Assembly: GCA_947499715.1 (NCBI GenBank)
Contig: CANMPL010000003.1
Span: 248,001 to 312,000, forward strand
DNA: 64,000 bases
Direction: 5' to 3'
Origin: an uncultured Paracoccaceae bacterium
GTDB lineage: Bacteria > Pseudomonadota > Alphaproteobacteria > Rhodobacterales > Rhodobacteraceae
A program made the position numbers and the translations under genes. Positions 8,840 through 16,867 of the stretch are shown here, in pieces. Position 1 is the first letter of the stretch; each line of letters opens with the position of its first letter. Below the pieces are notes generated by a model that worked only from the letters and a program-made list of their open reading frames with translations, did no database searches and was not told the origin of the DNA.

Positions 8840-10816
8840 ATGGCCGATCTACTGATGCCGGACGATGATGAGCCGAAGAAGAAACCAGCCTCAACCTACG
8901 ACGCCTCCAGCATTCAGGTGCTGGAAGATATGGAACACGTCCGGCTGCGGCCGGGTATGTATATCGGCGGCAAGGATGACCGGGCGCTGCACCATATGGT
9001 GGCAGAGATCATCGATAACTCGATGGATGAGGCTGTCGCCGGTCATGCCAATTGGATCGAGGTTGAACTGCACGAAAACGGCCATGTCACCGTGCGCGAC
9101 AATGGCCGGGGCATTCCCACGGATCCGCACCCCAAGGATCCGTCGAAATCCACGCTTGAGATCGTGTTTTGCACGCTGAACGCGGGCGGTAAGTTTTCGG
9201 GCGATAGCTATCAAACCTCTGGTGGTTTGCACGGTGTGGGCTCGTCCGTGGTCAACGCGCTGTCGGATCATCTGCGGGTCGAGGTGGCACGCAACAAAGA
9301 AGTGCTGGCGATGGAGTTTTCGCGCGGCATCCCCCAGACCAAGCTGGAAAAGGTGGGCGCGGCCCCCAACCGGCGCGGGACCACGGTGACCTTCCACCCG
9401 GACGCTGAGATTTTCGGCTCTCTCAAGCTGAAGCCTGCGCGGCTGTTCAAGATGGCGCGGTCCAAGGCCTATCTGTTCTCGGGCGTCGAAATCCGCTGGA
9501 AAACCGGCATTGATGATGGCGAGACGCCGAAAGAGGCCACGTTCAAGTTCCCCGGCGGGCTGTCGGATTACCTGAACGAGACGCTTGGCGGGGCCACGAC
9601 CTATTCCGACAAGCCATTCGCGGGCAATGTCGACTTCACAGAGAAATTCGGCGTTCCGGGCAAGGTGGAATGGGCGATCAACTGGACGCCGTCACGCGAT
9701 GGCTTCATCCAGTCCTATTGTAACACCGTGCCGACGCCCGAGGGCGGCACGCATGAGATGGGGTTCTGGTCGGCGGTGCTGAAAGGCATCAAGGCCTACG
9801 GTGAGCTGACCAACGTCAAAAAGGCCAGCATCATCACCCGCGACGATCTGATGGCGGGCGGTTGCGCGCTGGTGTCGTGCTTTATCCGCGAGCCAGAGTT
9901 CGTGGGCCAGACCAAGGACCGCTTGGCCACAACCGAGGCAGGCCGGATGGTCGATGCCGCCGTGCGCGACCACTTTGACAACTGGCTGGCGGCGGATACC
10001 AAATCCGCGGGCGCGATTTTGGACTTTCTGGTGCTGCGGGCCGAGGAACGGTTGCGCCGCCGACAGGAAAAAGAAACCGCGCGCAAGTCAGCCACCAAAA
10101 AGCTGCGCCTGCCCGGCAAGCTAACCGATTGTTCCAGCAAAACGCGCGAGGGGACAGAGCTGTTTATCGTCGAGGGCGACAGCGCGGGTGGGTCCGGCAA
10201 AGGCGCGCGGGATCGCAAGACGCAGGCGCTGCTGCCGCTGAAAGGCAAGATCCTGAACGTGCTGGGGGCGGCGTCTAACAAGCTGACCACCAACGCCGAA
10301 ATCAACGATCTGTGCGAGGCGTTGGGCGTTGGTTTGGGCGCGAAGTTCAACCTTGATGACCTGCGCTATGACAAAATCATCATCATGACGGATGCGGATG
10401 TGGACGGCGCGCATATCGCGTCGCTGCTGATGACGTTCTTCTTCACCCAGATGCGCCCGATGATTGATGCGGGGCACCTCTATCTGGCCTGCCCGCCCTT
10501 GTATCGGCTGACCCAAGGCGCGCGCCGCGTTTATGTGGCGGATGACGCCGAAAAGAACGCGATGATGGAGAAGGGTCTGGGCGGTAAGGGAAAAATCGAC
10601 GTCCAACGCTTTAAGGGTCTGGGCGAGATGGACGCCAAGGACCTGAAAGAAACCACGATGGACCCCACGACGCGCAAACTGATCCGGGTGACGGTGTCGG
10701 ATGATGAACCGGGTGAGACGGCTGATCTGGTGGAGCGGTTGATGGGCAAGAAGCCAGAGCTGCGGTTCCAGTATATTCAGGAAAACGCGCGGTTTGTGGA
10801 GGAGTTGGATGTTTGA
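8840..10816 (+). CDS. parE: DNA topoisomerase IV subunit B
   Basis: ATPase subunit of topoisomerase IV, which decatenates daughter chromosomes. 658 residues, the expected alphaproteobacterial length. In order: GHKL ATPase with EIIDNSMDEAVAGHA near 55 and the glycine loop SGGLHGVGSSVVNALS near 125-140; transducer domain; TOPRIM with FIVEGDSAGGSGKGARDRKT (Glu near 443) and DADVDGAHI near 517; C-terminal QRFKGLGEMDAKDL. parE rather than gyrB is judged by length and the MADLLMPDDDEPKKK start. Its stop overlaps the start of an AT-rich gene. Confidence 0.95.
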   Translation: MADLLMPDDDEPKKKPASTYDASSIQVLEDMEHVRLRPGMYIGGKDDRALHHMVAEIIDNSMDEAVAGHANWIEVELHENGHVTVRDNGRGIPTDPHPKDPSKSTLEIVFCTLNAGGKFSGDSYQTSGGLHGVGSSVVNALSDHLRVEVARNKEVLAMEFSRGIPQTKLEKVGAAPNRRGTTVTFHPDAEIFGSLKLKPARLFKMARSKAYLFSGVEIRWKTGIDDGETPKEATFKFPGGLSDYLNETLGGATTYSDKPFAGNVDFTEKFGVPGKVEWAINWTPSRDGFIQSYCNTVPTPEGGTHEMGFWSAVLKGIKAYGELTNVKKASIITRDDLMAGGCALVSCFIREPEFVGQTKDRLATTEAGRMVDAAVRDHFDNWLAADTKSAGAILDFLVLRAEERLRRRQEKETARKSATKKLRLPGKLTDCSSKTREGTELFIVEGDSAGGSGKGARDRKTQALLPLKGKILNVLGAASNKLTTNAEINDLCEALGVGLGAKFNLDDLRYDKIIIMTDADVDGAHIASLLMTFFFTQMRPMIDAGHLYLACPPLYRLTQGARRVYVADDAEKNAMMEKGLGGKGKIDVQRFKGLGEMDAKDLKETTMDPTTRKLIRVTVSDDEPGETADLVERLMGKKPELRFQYIQENARFVEELDV

Positions 10817-11670
10817 GGCGTATAAGTATTGAAACCTTTGATACCAAAAAGAATCAAGATTTAGCAGCCTTTAGAAATACAAATATATGGCTGCTAAACA
10901 GATTAAATACTGGATTGATGATAGCCAGTTTCGAACAGCCTTGCCCAACTGAAAGTCAAAAAAAAATTGCCTCGGGCTTAGTGCTCTCTGCCTGTGCTAC
11001 AGGGGACAACATATCACGTTTGCTGCAACCGCTTTCAATGGCCAGCAAGGACAGCCTACCTTTGGCGCGAACTTTTTATGAGAGTTGTCTTCAAGCTGCT
11101 TACTGCCTTACTGACCACGGAGAGTTGTCCAATAAGGTAAGGCTCTACTCTGTTTACAAAGCCTTCAAAACCCAAACAAAATTTTTCAAGTTAGGCAAAG
11201 AACAAGGCCTAATAAAACACCCCATTCAATTTGATCGAAGCCATCCGGTAGTGCAAACGGCTATCGAAGAGTTCGAGCCAGATGGCGGGAAGAAACCTCG
11301 GAGATGCTTTTCCGAGAGTCGGCAAGAAATGATCGCCGCGATATCAAAAGTTTCGCCGGCAGCTGCGATTCTGCTGGAAGGAGTGGAACTAATGGGTTGG
11401 GACATTTCCTCGGAGATTGCTCATGGCTCATATTTCGGTTTCGAATTGGCTAATGGCGGATTGACTGGTACGCGTGGCAAGGAGGAGCAATTTGAAGCAC
11501 TATCCCAATCAGCAACTAACATAATCATCTTATGTTCTGATGCCCTAGCAAAACTGATTGAGGCTAGGTTCTCTGGCTTGGATGAGGCAATACATGTTTC
11601 GGAAGCCGCAAAGCTTTTCTATCAATCCGAAGTGCCTGAGATGGCGGAAAAAATTGCGAATCTCAAATAG
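10813..11670 (+). CDS. AT-rich hypothetical protein, possibly DUF5677-like
   Basis: 285 residues, no signal peptide or membrane segment. The stretch SLPLARTFYESCLQAAYCL (about 78-96) and a later SSEIAHGSYFGFE resemble DUF5677-type proteins, which are uncharacterised; this is tentative. Base composition is strikingly low: the line 10861-10920 has 19 G+C of 60, against roughly 60% or more in parE. Codons are A/T-rich accordingly. The frame begins with TTG at 10813, overlapping the parE TGA (TTGA), with GGAGG about 10 bases upstream inside parE. This is probably horizontally acquired. Confidence 0.65.
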   Translation: MRRISIETFDTKKNQDLAAFRNTNIWLLNRLNTGLMIASFEQPCPTESQKKIASGLVLSACATGDNISRLLQPLSMASKDSLPLARTFYESCLQAAYCLTDHGELSNKVRLYSVYKAFKTQTKFFKLGKEQGLIKHPIQFDRSHPVVQTAIEEFEPDGGKKPRRCFSESRQEMIAAISKVSPAAAILLEGVELMGWDISSEIAHGSYFGFELANGGLTGTRGKEEQFEALSQSATNIIILCSDALAKLIEARFSGLDEAIHVSEAAKLFYQSEVPEMAEKIANLK

Positions 11671-11800
11671 GAGTAACTTAGAATCAATCAGGGCTTGAAG
11701 GTGATCCTTCGTCAGTTCGCGGGGTGGCGAACGGACGGGATTGTCCGAGCACTCTATTTGTAAACCTTGGCGTGATGATCCAAGCGCGGCAGCAACATGT

Positions 11801-11822
11801 GCCGGGGTAAACTCGGCCTACG
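11801..11822. repeat. Dispersed short hairpin, copy 1
   Basis: GCCG / CGGC arms around GGGTAAACT, followed by the conserved CTACGG. It is the first of two copies lying 27 bases apart between the AT-rich gene and the cytochrome c gene. Confidence 0.6.
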
Positions 11823-11848
11823 GATGTTGGGATAGGTCGGGACAGAGT

Positions 11849-11872
11849 GCCGGTCTGAAGCCCGGCCTACGG
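11849..11872. repeat. Dispersed short hairpin, copy 2
   Basis: GCCGG / CCGGC arms with loop TCTGAAGC, followed by CTACGG. The CTA at 11867-11869, read on the minus strand, is the TAG stop of the cytochrome c gene. The same 22-base core recurs almost unchanged at 14857 and 24585. Confidence 0.8.
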
Positions 11873-12262
11873 TCGTTCGCGCTGGACGGATTTGAGCCAC
11901 TCCAGCAGGTCCAGAATTGGCTTTGACGTCATGATGGGCTGGCCGGTTTCGGCCTTGGTGGCAACGTCGGTGCCTGCAAAGAAGTCACCATAGATCGGCA
12001 TGGGCGAGCCGTGGCTGACCAGTGGGTCGCGGCCATCGATGCGGGTGATGATGCGGATGATCGGCAGCACCCCCTGATTGCGGTCCATCAGGGTCGACAG
12101 GTCGGGGGGCTGTAACAACAGCGAGGGCGCCATCGGGCCGTCGCCGCGCGCATTGACGCCGTGACAGGTCGCACAGAATTCATCATAGAGCATACGCCCG
12201 TTCGCGGCGTCCTGTGCGGCAAGCGGGGTGGCCAAGAGGGCTGCCAGTAGGGTCAATCGCAT
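11867..12262 (-). CDS. Class I-type cytochrome c, periplasmic
   Basis: 131 residues with a signal peptide cut after AAA (about residue 16). The single haem-binding motif CATCH has Cys30, Cys33 and His34. The probable axial Met lies in HGSPMPIYG near 85. The GDGPMAPSLLLQPPDLSTL stretch after the haem site is shared in pattern with the second cytochrome c at 14909-15295. It presumably passes electrons to a respiratory complex or dehydrogenase; no partner enzyme is adjacent. It ends in a TAG contributed by hairpin copy 2. Confidence 0.88.
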   Translation of the reverse strand: MRLTLLAALLATPLAAQDAANGRMLYDEFCATCHGVNARGDGPMAPSLLLQPPDLSTLMDRNQGVLPIIRIITRIDGRDPLVSHGSPMPIYGDFFAGTDVATKAETGQPIMTSKPILDLLEWLKSVQRERP

Positions 12263-12336
12263 CGAAACCTCCGTCTTTGGGATGACGACAGGTTAGCCGA
12301 TGCGCGATGGTCGCGCGTTGATGTGGGTCAAGGGCC

Positions 12337-12360
12337 GGTGCGTGAAATCACGCACCCTAC
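12337..12360. repeat. Dispersed short hairpin, variant with 8-bp stem
   Basis: Perfect stem GGTGCGTG / CACGCACC around AAAT, followed by CTAC. The CTA at 12357-12359 is the minus-strand TAG of the peptidoglycan hydrolase gene, so the hairpin is its probable terminator. Confidence 0.75.
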
Positions 12361-13346
12361 CCGACGCGGTCGGACTGGAGGCCTTCGTTCAGGAGGTGGA
12401 GGACATGGGCCGTGGCCTCGGCTTTGGTGATGGCGCCGTCGGTGTTGGCATCCAAACCCTTGTTCCATTTGTATTGCCGCGAGGGGTATTCGAACAGCAC
12501 GTAGCTTTTCATTTTACCCACGGCGCGGGGCCAGAGGACGGCCATGTAGACGTCAAAGATGTCATTGAGGCGGCCATGGTAGGGGCGGAAGTATTGCTCA
12601 ACAATATCAAGCTGTTCTTCGGCGGTCATCGCCTTCAGCGCCGCGATTGAGGTGCCCATGCCTTCGGCCGTTTTCTTGGTGAACTGGATCAGGCCAACGG
12701 CCCCTGACAGCGGGTTTTCGACGTCGGGTTTGAAGGTCCGCGCGCTTTCGAAGGCCATCACCGCCATCAGGTCGTTGGGGTCGATTTGCAGGCCGTTGCT
12801 GATGTTGATCACCTTGGCCTTGAAGCTGGGAGAGACCATCGCCCCCCACGCGATCTGCGGGTCAAGGCCCGCCTCTGCCAGGATATTGCCGATCACGATG
12901 TCGATGGCGGATTTGGCGAGCGGGGTGATGTCCCACGGGTCGATGTTGTCGTAGTGCTTTTTCTGGCTGTTGACCGACAGATGCAGGTGCTTGGTATGCG
13001 GGTTCGATCCGCGGTATTCCTGCGCCTCCCATGCTTTGACGGTGGGTTTGTCGTAGGACCGCCAGATCTTTTTGTCCCAGATGATGTATTTGATCCGCTT
13101 GTCGCGGCTTTCGACCAGGGATTTCACGATCAAATGGCAGTCGCAGCCTTTGTCCGGGTCGTGGGTGATGTCAGAGGCAGAAACCACACGGCTGGGGCCA
13201 TCCTTGATCCAGGGGTTGTGGTCGCTTTTGCGCGACTGGTGGGCAGCGTCGCCCACGGTGCCGTCGGATCTTTTCGACCGGTCCGGTGCCAGATCGTTGA
13301 TTTGCTGAATAAATTTCGTCAGTGACGATGCCGCGCGCCAAGCCAT
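12357..13346 (-). CDS. Two-domain peptidoglycan hydrolase: M15-like peptidase + SLT-like lysozyme + EF-hand
   Basis: 329 residues, no classical signal peptide. The N-terminal part carries the zinc ligands of an M15-like peptidase: SDHNP (His43), ASDITHDP (Asp59) and HLH (His120/122). The C-terminal part looks like a soluble lytic transglycosylase/lysozyme fold with catalytic-type Glu200 in MAVMAFESARTF and NPLSGAVGLIQF. An EF-hand loop follows at 299-310 (DANTDGAITKAE, all ligand positions filled). The M15 part resembles phage endolysins and effectors. Lack of a signal suggests phage, T6SS-type or non-classical export; no such genes are adjacent. Confidence 0.78.
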   Translation of the reverse strand: MAWRAASSLTKFIQQINDLAPDRSKRSDGTVGDAAHQSRKSDHNPWIKDGPSRVVSASDITHDPDKGCDCHLIVKSLVESRDKRIKYIIWDKKIWRSYDKPTVKAWEAQEYRGSNPHTKHLHLSVNSQKKHYDNIDPWDITPLAKSAIDIVIGNILAEAGLDPQIAWGAMVSPSFKAKVINISNGLQIDPNDLMAVMAFESARTFKPDVENPLSGAVGLIQFTKKTAEGMGTSIAALKAMTAEEQLDIVEQYFRPYHGRLNDIFDVYMAVLWPRAVGKMKSYVLFEYPSRQYKWNKGLDANTDGAITKAEATAHVLHLLNEGLQSDRVG

Positions 13347-13409
13347 AATATGCCCCCCGATAATATGGGACCAGCTTGGCGCAAGACAGGCCCTTACGTA
13401 AAGTAAGGA

Positions 13410-14042
13410 TTACCGCAGGGTCATATTGCCGATGGCCGCCCGGATCACGCTATCGGTGTCGTCGCTGTCGCCAGACACCGCCATGCCGATCAGCGCGCCT
13501 TTTGTGCCGCCAAAGGCGCGGGCGTAGTCAGCGGCCAGATCAACGCTTTCGCTATGCGATCCGGTGCTGGCTTGGCGCAGAGGAATTGTCACGCCGCCAC
13601 GGCCATAGGGGGATTTGATCACCTGGCCCCGGCTATGGTTGCCGCCCCATGCATATTGGATCACGCGCACGTCGTCGCGGCCCAGCAGGCTACGGATGCC
13701 GGCGCCAGCCAGTGACGGGGCCACCGCCTCTGGTACGAAGACGAAATAGACGCTCAGGTTGCGGTCGTCCCCGCCCTTGCGGGACAGGTCTGTGGCGGGC
13801 ACGGATTGGTCGACAGTCCAGGCCCAGGACGCCCCGTTGGCCCCCCATTCGCCCTGCGGCAGCCGTGTCCACGCGATGCTGACCGACCCGTCAGAGACCA
13901 TCGAGAGCGTGTTGCCAAAGCGGTAGTCATTGCTGGAAAACAACGACAGTTTCTGTTCCTGCCAGCCATTGGCAAAGCTGACCGGGCCAGCGGCCAGCGG
14001 GGTGGCAAGAAGGGCGAGGGCAAGGGTGGTACGCTTGAACAT
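13410..14042 (-). CDS. DUF3047 domain exported protein
   Basis: 210 residues. A signal peptide (MFKRTTLALALLATPLAAG) is followed by a beta-rich domain typical of DUF3047: SFANGWQEQKLSLFSSNDYR, WAWTVDQSVPATDLSRKGG, NLSVYFVFVP and RVIQYAWGG. The molecular function of the family is unknown. ATG 14042 is chosen because it opens the signal peptide; the frame extends to 14108. It is divergent from the DUF1194 gene across about 115 bases. Confidence 0.82.
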   Translation of the reverse strand: MFKRTTLALALLATPLAAGPVSFANGWQEQKLSLFSSNDYRFGNTLSMVSDGSVSIAWTRLPQGEWGANGASWAWTVDQSVPATDLSRKGGDDRNLSVYFVFVPEAVAPSLAGAGIRSLLGRDDVRVIQYAWGGNHSRGQVIKSPYGRGGVTIPLRQASTGSHSESVDLAADYARAFGGTKGALIGMAVSGDSDDTDSVIRAAIGNMTLR

Positions 14043-14158
14043 GGGGTCTCTCCGGGTTTGCTTTGTCAGACACGTAACAGATTGCGCAATGGTTTCGCGC
14101 GCCCTCACGCTGCCGTCACGCGATTGTCACGGGCTGAAATGAAGCTAGGTTGTTCCGC

Positions 14159-14857
14159 ATGAGATATGCAATTGCGCTGCTGTGTTGGGCCGGGATGGCG
14201 CAGGCCCAGATGATCGAGACCTCGTTGGAGTTGGTGTTTCTGGCCGATGGGTCGGGGTCGATCGATGAAGAAGAACTGCGGTTTCAGCGGCAGGGGTATG
14301 CCGATGCGATCCAGTCCGAGGCAGTGCTTGCCGCGATTGCCAACACCGCCTACGGGCATATCGCTGTGACCTATGTCGAATGGGCCACCAATCAGGCGGT
14401 CGTGGCCGATTGGACGCTTGTCGATGGGCCAGAGACGGCGGCGGAATTTGCCAGAAAGCTGGAGGGGCCAAGGGCGGTCTTTGGGCGCAATGCCATTGGG
14501 GCGGCTTTGCTGGAGGGGCAGCGCCAGATTGAGATCAACCAGTTTGACGGCTTTCGCCATGTGATTGATTTCTCTGGCGATAGCATTGGCAATTCCAGCG
14601 GGCCGCCAATTGATCTGGCGCGCCAAGAGGTGCTGGACAAGGGCACGGTGATCAATGCGCTGCCGATCCTGCGCCCAGATAGCGGGCGACGCGCGGGTGG
14701 CAATCTGGAAGCGGAATACGAAAGCCGGATCATCGGCGGGCCGGGGTCCTTTATGGTGACCGCAGAAAGCCGCGAGACCTTTAGCGCGGCGGTCCAGCGC
14801 AAGATGTTTCTAGAGATCTCAGGGCAGATGCCAGAAACCGATTACGCGGCAAAATAG
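14159..14857 (+). CDS. DUF1194 (von Willebrand A-like) exported protein
   Basis: 232 residues. Signal peptide MRYAIALLCWAGMAQA, then a vWA-like fold with the metal-ion motif DGSGS at 30-34 (VFLADGSGSIDEEE). FSGDSIGNS and GRNAIGAALLEG match DUF1194. The domain usually mediates metal-dependent protein binding; partner unknown. The upstream in-frame TTG at 14150 is rejected in favour of the ATG that opens the signal peptide. The TAG stop shares its last base with hairpin copy 3. Confidence 0.82.
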   Translation: MRYAIALLCWAGMAQAQMIETSLELVFLADGSGSIDEEELRFQRQGYADAIQSEAVLAAIANTAYGHIAVTYVEWATNQAVVADWTLVDGPETAAEFARKLEGPRAVFGRNAIGAALLEGQRQIEINQFDGFRHVIDFSGDSIGNSSGPPIDLARQEVLDKGTVINALPILRPDSGRRAGGNLEAEYESRIIGGPGSFMVTAESRETFSAAVQRKMFLEISGQMPETDYAAK

Positions 14858-14879
14858 CCGGTCTGAAGCCCGGCCTACG
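14857..14879. repeat. Dispersed short hairpin, copy 3
   Basis: GCCGG / CCGGC arms with loop TCTGAAGC and CTACG tail, identical in the core to copy 2, 3 kb away. It begins on the last base of the DUF1194 stop codon and lies between this gene and a convergent cytochrome c gene. Confidence 0.8.
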
Positions 14880-14908
14880 TTAGGCTGCGCTAGGCTGTGC
14901 AAACGGCC

Positions 14909-15295
14909 TTATTGCTGGATGCTTTCGACATAATCTGTCAGCGCCAACAGGGTGGCGGGGATTGGAACCGGCACGCCTGCGTCGTCGGTCATGATAAGTG
15001 GCCCCAGATCACCTGCGCCAAATTCCGGCATGGCAGCGGCGTTATGTTGACCCCGGTTCAACCCGTCAATGAAGCTTGCCACATAGCTGCGGTCAAAGAT
15101 CCCACCGTTGCGCGCAGCAATCATGGTCAGATCAGGCGGCGCGGGGTTGAGGCTGCTGGCAAGCGGTCCGTCGCCCTGCCCGGTTGCCCCATGGCAGGCC
15201 GCGCAATTCTCCATAAAGGCCATTTTGCCGTTTGGTGGCGTATCCGCCACGCAGGCTGTCAGAGCAAGAAGCGGGATCAGGAACATTGGGCGCAT
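14909..15295 (-). CDS. Cytochrome c lipoprotein
   Basis: 128 residues. The N-terminus MRPMFLIPLLALTAC ends in a lipobox (Cys15), so the mature protein is probably membrane-anchored. The haem motif is CAACH (Cys31, Cys34, His35), followed by GQGDGPLASSLNPAPPDLT, the same pattern as in the 11867-12262 cytochrome. A Met in AAAMPEFG is the likely sixth ligand. Start at 15295 follows AGGAGG on the minus strand; the longer upstream frame is a shadow. No partner oxidase or dehydrogenase is adjacent. Confidence 0.85.
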   Translation of the reverse strand: MRPMFLIPLLALTACVADTPPNGKMAFMENCAACHGATGQGDGPLASSLNPAPPDLTMIAARNGGIFDRSYVASFIDGLNRGQHNAAAMPEFGAGDLGPLIMTDDAGVPVPIPATLLALTDYVESIQQ

Positions 15296-15395
15296 GTGGG
15301 GCCTCCTTTGCCTTAGGATAGGTGACGGCGTCGGTCCCGCCTTGATCCAGATCATGGGCTGCTGCAGGGTGCGGGTCAACCAAGGAGGGCCGGAT

Positions 15396-15827
15396 ATGCA
15401 ATACGCGGGCATCATGTTGCTGGCAGGGATCGGGGTGCCGGTTCTGGCCGCACTGAATGCGGCCTTGGGCCGGGTCATCGGATCGCCTGCGGTTGCGGCA
15501 ACGGTCTTGTTTGCCGTGGCCTTTGCAGTGGCGGCGGTGGTGGCGGTGGCCACGGCGCCAGAGGCCGCAGGGCGGTTGAACATCGCGCCGAAGCATCTGT
15601 TTCTGGGCGGTGTTCTGGTCGCCTTTTATGTGCTGAGCATCACCTGGATCGCGCCGATCATCGGGGTCGGCAACGCGGTGTTCTTTGTATTGCTGGGGCA
15701 GTTGATCGCAGCCGCCGCCATTGATCACTTTGGGCTGTTTACGGCACAGGTTTCGCCGCTGACGCTGACGCGGGCGGCGGGCATTGCGTTGATGGCGGTT
15801 GGGGTCTTCGTGACGCAAAAGGCCTGA
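15396..15827 (+). CDS. DMT-superfamily transporter, DUF606/YdcZ type
   Basis: 143-residue membrane protein with five hydrophobic segments, a half-size DMT transporter as in the DUF606 (YdcZ) group. PVLAALNAALGRVIGSP near residue 11 and GVGNAVFFVLLGQLIAAAAIDHFGLF near 90-115 are characteristic. Start ATG 15396 follows AAGGAGG; the long upstream extension of the frame overlaps the cytochrome promoter and is not real. Substrate unknown. Confidence 0.8.
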   Translation: MQYAGIMLLAGIGVPVLAALNAALGRVIGSPAVAATVLFAVAFAVAAVVAVATAPEAAGRLNIAPKHLFLGGVLVAFYVLSITWIAPIIGVGNAVFFVLLGQLIAAAAIDHFGLFTAQVSPLTLTRAAGIALMAVGVFVTQKA

Positions 15828-15844
15828 GCGGGAAAATTGCCCGC
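15828..15844. terminator. Hairpin between convergent genes
   Basis: GCGGG / CCCGC stem with AAAATTG loop, directly after the TGA of the DMT gene and followed by GCTACC. The CTA at 15846 is the TAG of the Ldh-family gene, the same layout as the other TAG-edge hairpins. Confidence 0.7.
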
Positions 15845-15845
15845 G

Positions 15846-16820
15846 CTACCCAAGTACGACAATGCGGTCCCAAAGCGCATCGGGCACCGGGACCAGATCC
15901 ATCGGTGCGCGGGTTGATCCGGGCAGACGCGCGCCGGGTTGGTCGGCGACCGCACTGACCAGGCGCGCGACACGCGCCGCCCAATGATCGGTATGGGTGC
16001 CGGGGTCGATCAGGATATAGAACTGGCCCAGATCATGGGGCGGCCCGTCACCGACCTTGAGCCCGGCCACGTCAACGGAATTCACCGACCCCGTCAGGGC
16101 GGCGGCCATGATCTCAGCCATCACGCCAAAGCCAAAGCCCTTGGCCCCGCCCAAAGGCAGGATCGCGCCTTTCAGCGCCTCTGCCGCATCGGTGGTGGGC
16201 TGGCCATTTGCGTCAACACACCAGCCTGCGGGGATCGGGGTGCCTGCGGCCTTTGCCTCTTTGATGGCACCAAGGGCCGCGGCTGAGGTCGAGCTGTCAA
16301 AGTGCAGGGCCAACGCACCGTCACCGGGCACCGAAAGTGCGATGGGGTTGGTGCCAAGGACGGGGGTGGCGCCACCCGGCGGGGCCACGACGGGGGAGGC
16401 ATTGGTAAAGCCAAGGCCCACAAGGCCTGCGGCGGCGATTTGGGCCGTAAAATAGCCAAGCGAGGTGCAGGTGTGGCTATGGGCAATCGCAAGGCTTGCG
16501 ATACCGTTTTGCCGCGCGGCGGCGATGGCGGCGGCAAGGCCCGCGTCAAAAGCGGGCTGGGCGAAGCCCTTGGCCGCGTCCACGGTGACGGCACCCGGGC
16601 GCGGCTGATGGACGATCGGCGTGGCAGCGCCGTCAACGCGGCCGGTGCCAAGGGCCGCGCAGTAGCTTTCCACGTATGACAGGCCACAGATGGTGTTGCC
16701 ATGCGCCTCGCTATCCGCTGTCGCGCGGGCGACATGGGTTGCCACATGATCCGTGGCACCATGGGCCACAAGGGCCGCATGGGTGGCGGCGTGGATATCG
16801 GCGGGGGTGATATTTGGCAT
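15846..16820 (-). CDS. Ldh-family (malate/L-lactate/ureidoglycolate) NAD(P) dehydrogenase
   Basis: 324 residues of the LDH2/MDHG2 superfamily, which oxidises 2-hydroxyacids or reduces cyclic imines. Visible signatures are SEAHGNTICGLSYVESY near 36-52, IAHSHTCTSLGYF near 112, the Asn/Pro-rich TNASPVVAPPGG, GTNPIALSVPG and the late LPLGGAKGFGFGVM. The substrate is not determined. It stands alone between hairpins; nothing in the neighbourhood names a pathway. Confidence 0.85.
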   Translation of the reverse strand: MPNITPADIHAATHAALVAHGATDHVATHVARATADSEAHGNTICGLSYVESYCAALGTGRVDGAATPIVHQPRPGAVTVDAAKGFAQPAFDAGLAAAIAAARQNGIASLAIAHSHTCTSLGYFTAQIAAAGLVGLGFTNASPVVAPPGGATPVLGTNPIALSVPGDGALALHFDSSTSAAALGAIKEAKAAGTPIPAGWCVDANGQPTTDAAEALKGAILPLGGAKGFGFGVMAEIMAAALTGSVNSVDVAGLKVGDGPPHDLGQFYILIDPGTHTDHWAARVARLVSAVADQPGARLPGSTRAPMDLVPVPDALWDRIVVLG

Positions 16821-16841
16821 GTCGTTTCCTTTACGCGGTGG

Positions 16842-16862
16842 CGATTATTCGACGAATAATCG
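16842..16862. repeat. AT-rich palindrome, copy A (probable terminator)
   Basis: Perfect arms CGATTATTCG and CGAATAATCG around a single central base, located just downstream of the lolD stop on the minus strand. An almost identical palindrome (central base changed) follows the yebC stop at 62273-62293. Confidence 0.75.
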
Positions 16863-16867
16863 GGGCA

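Noticed and set aside
11741-11926. 61-residue plus-strand frame downstream of the AT-rich gene
   Set aside because: It runs through two repeat hairpins and into the antisense of the cytochrome c gene; no ribosome site.
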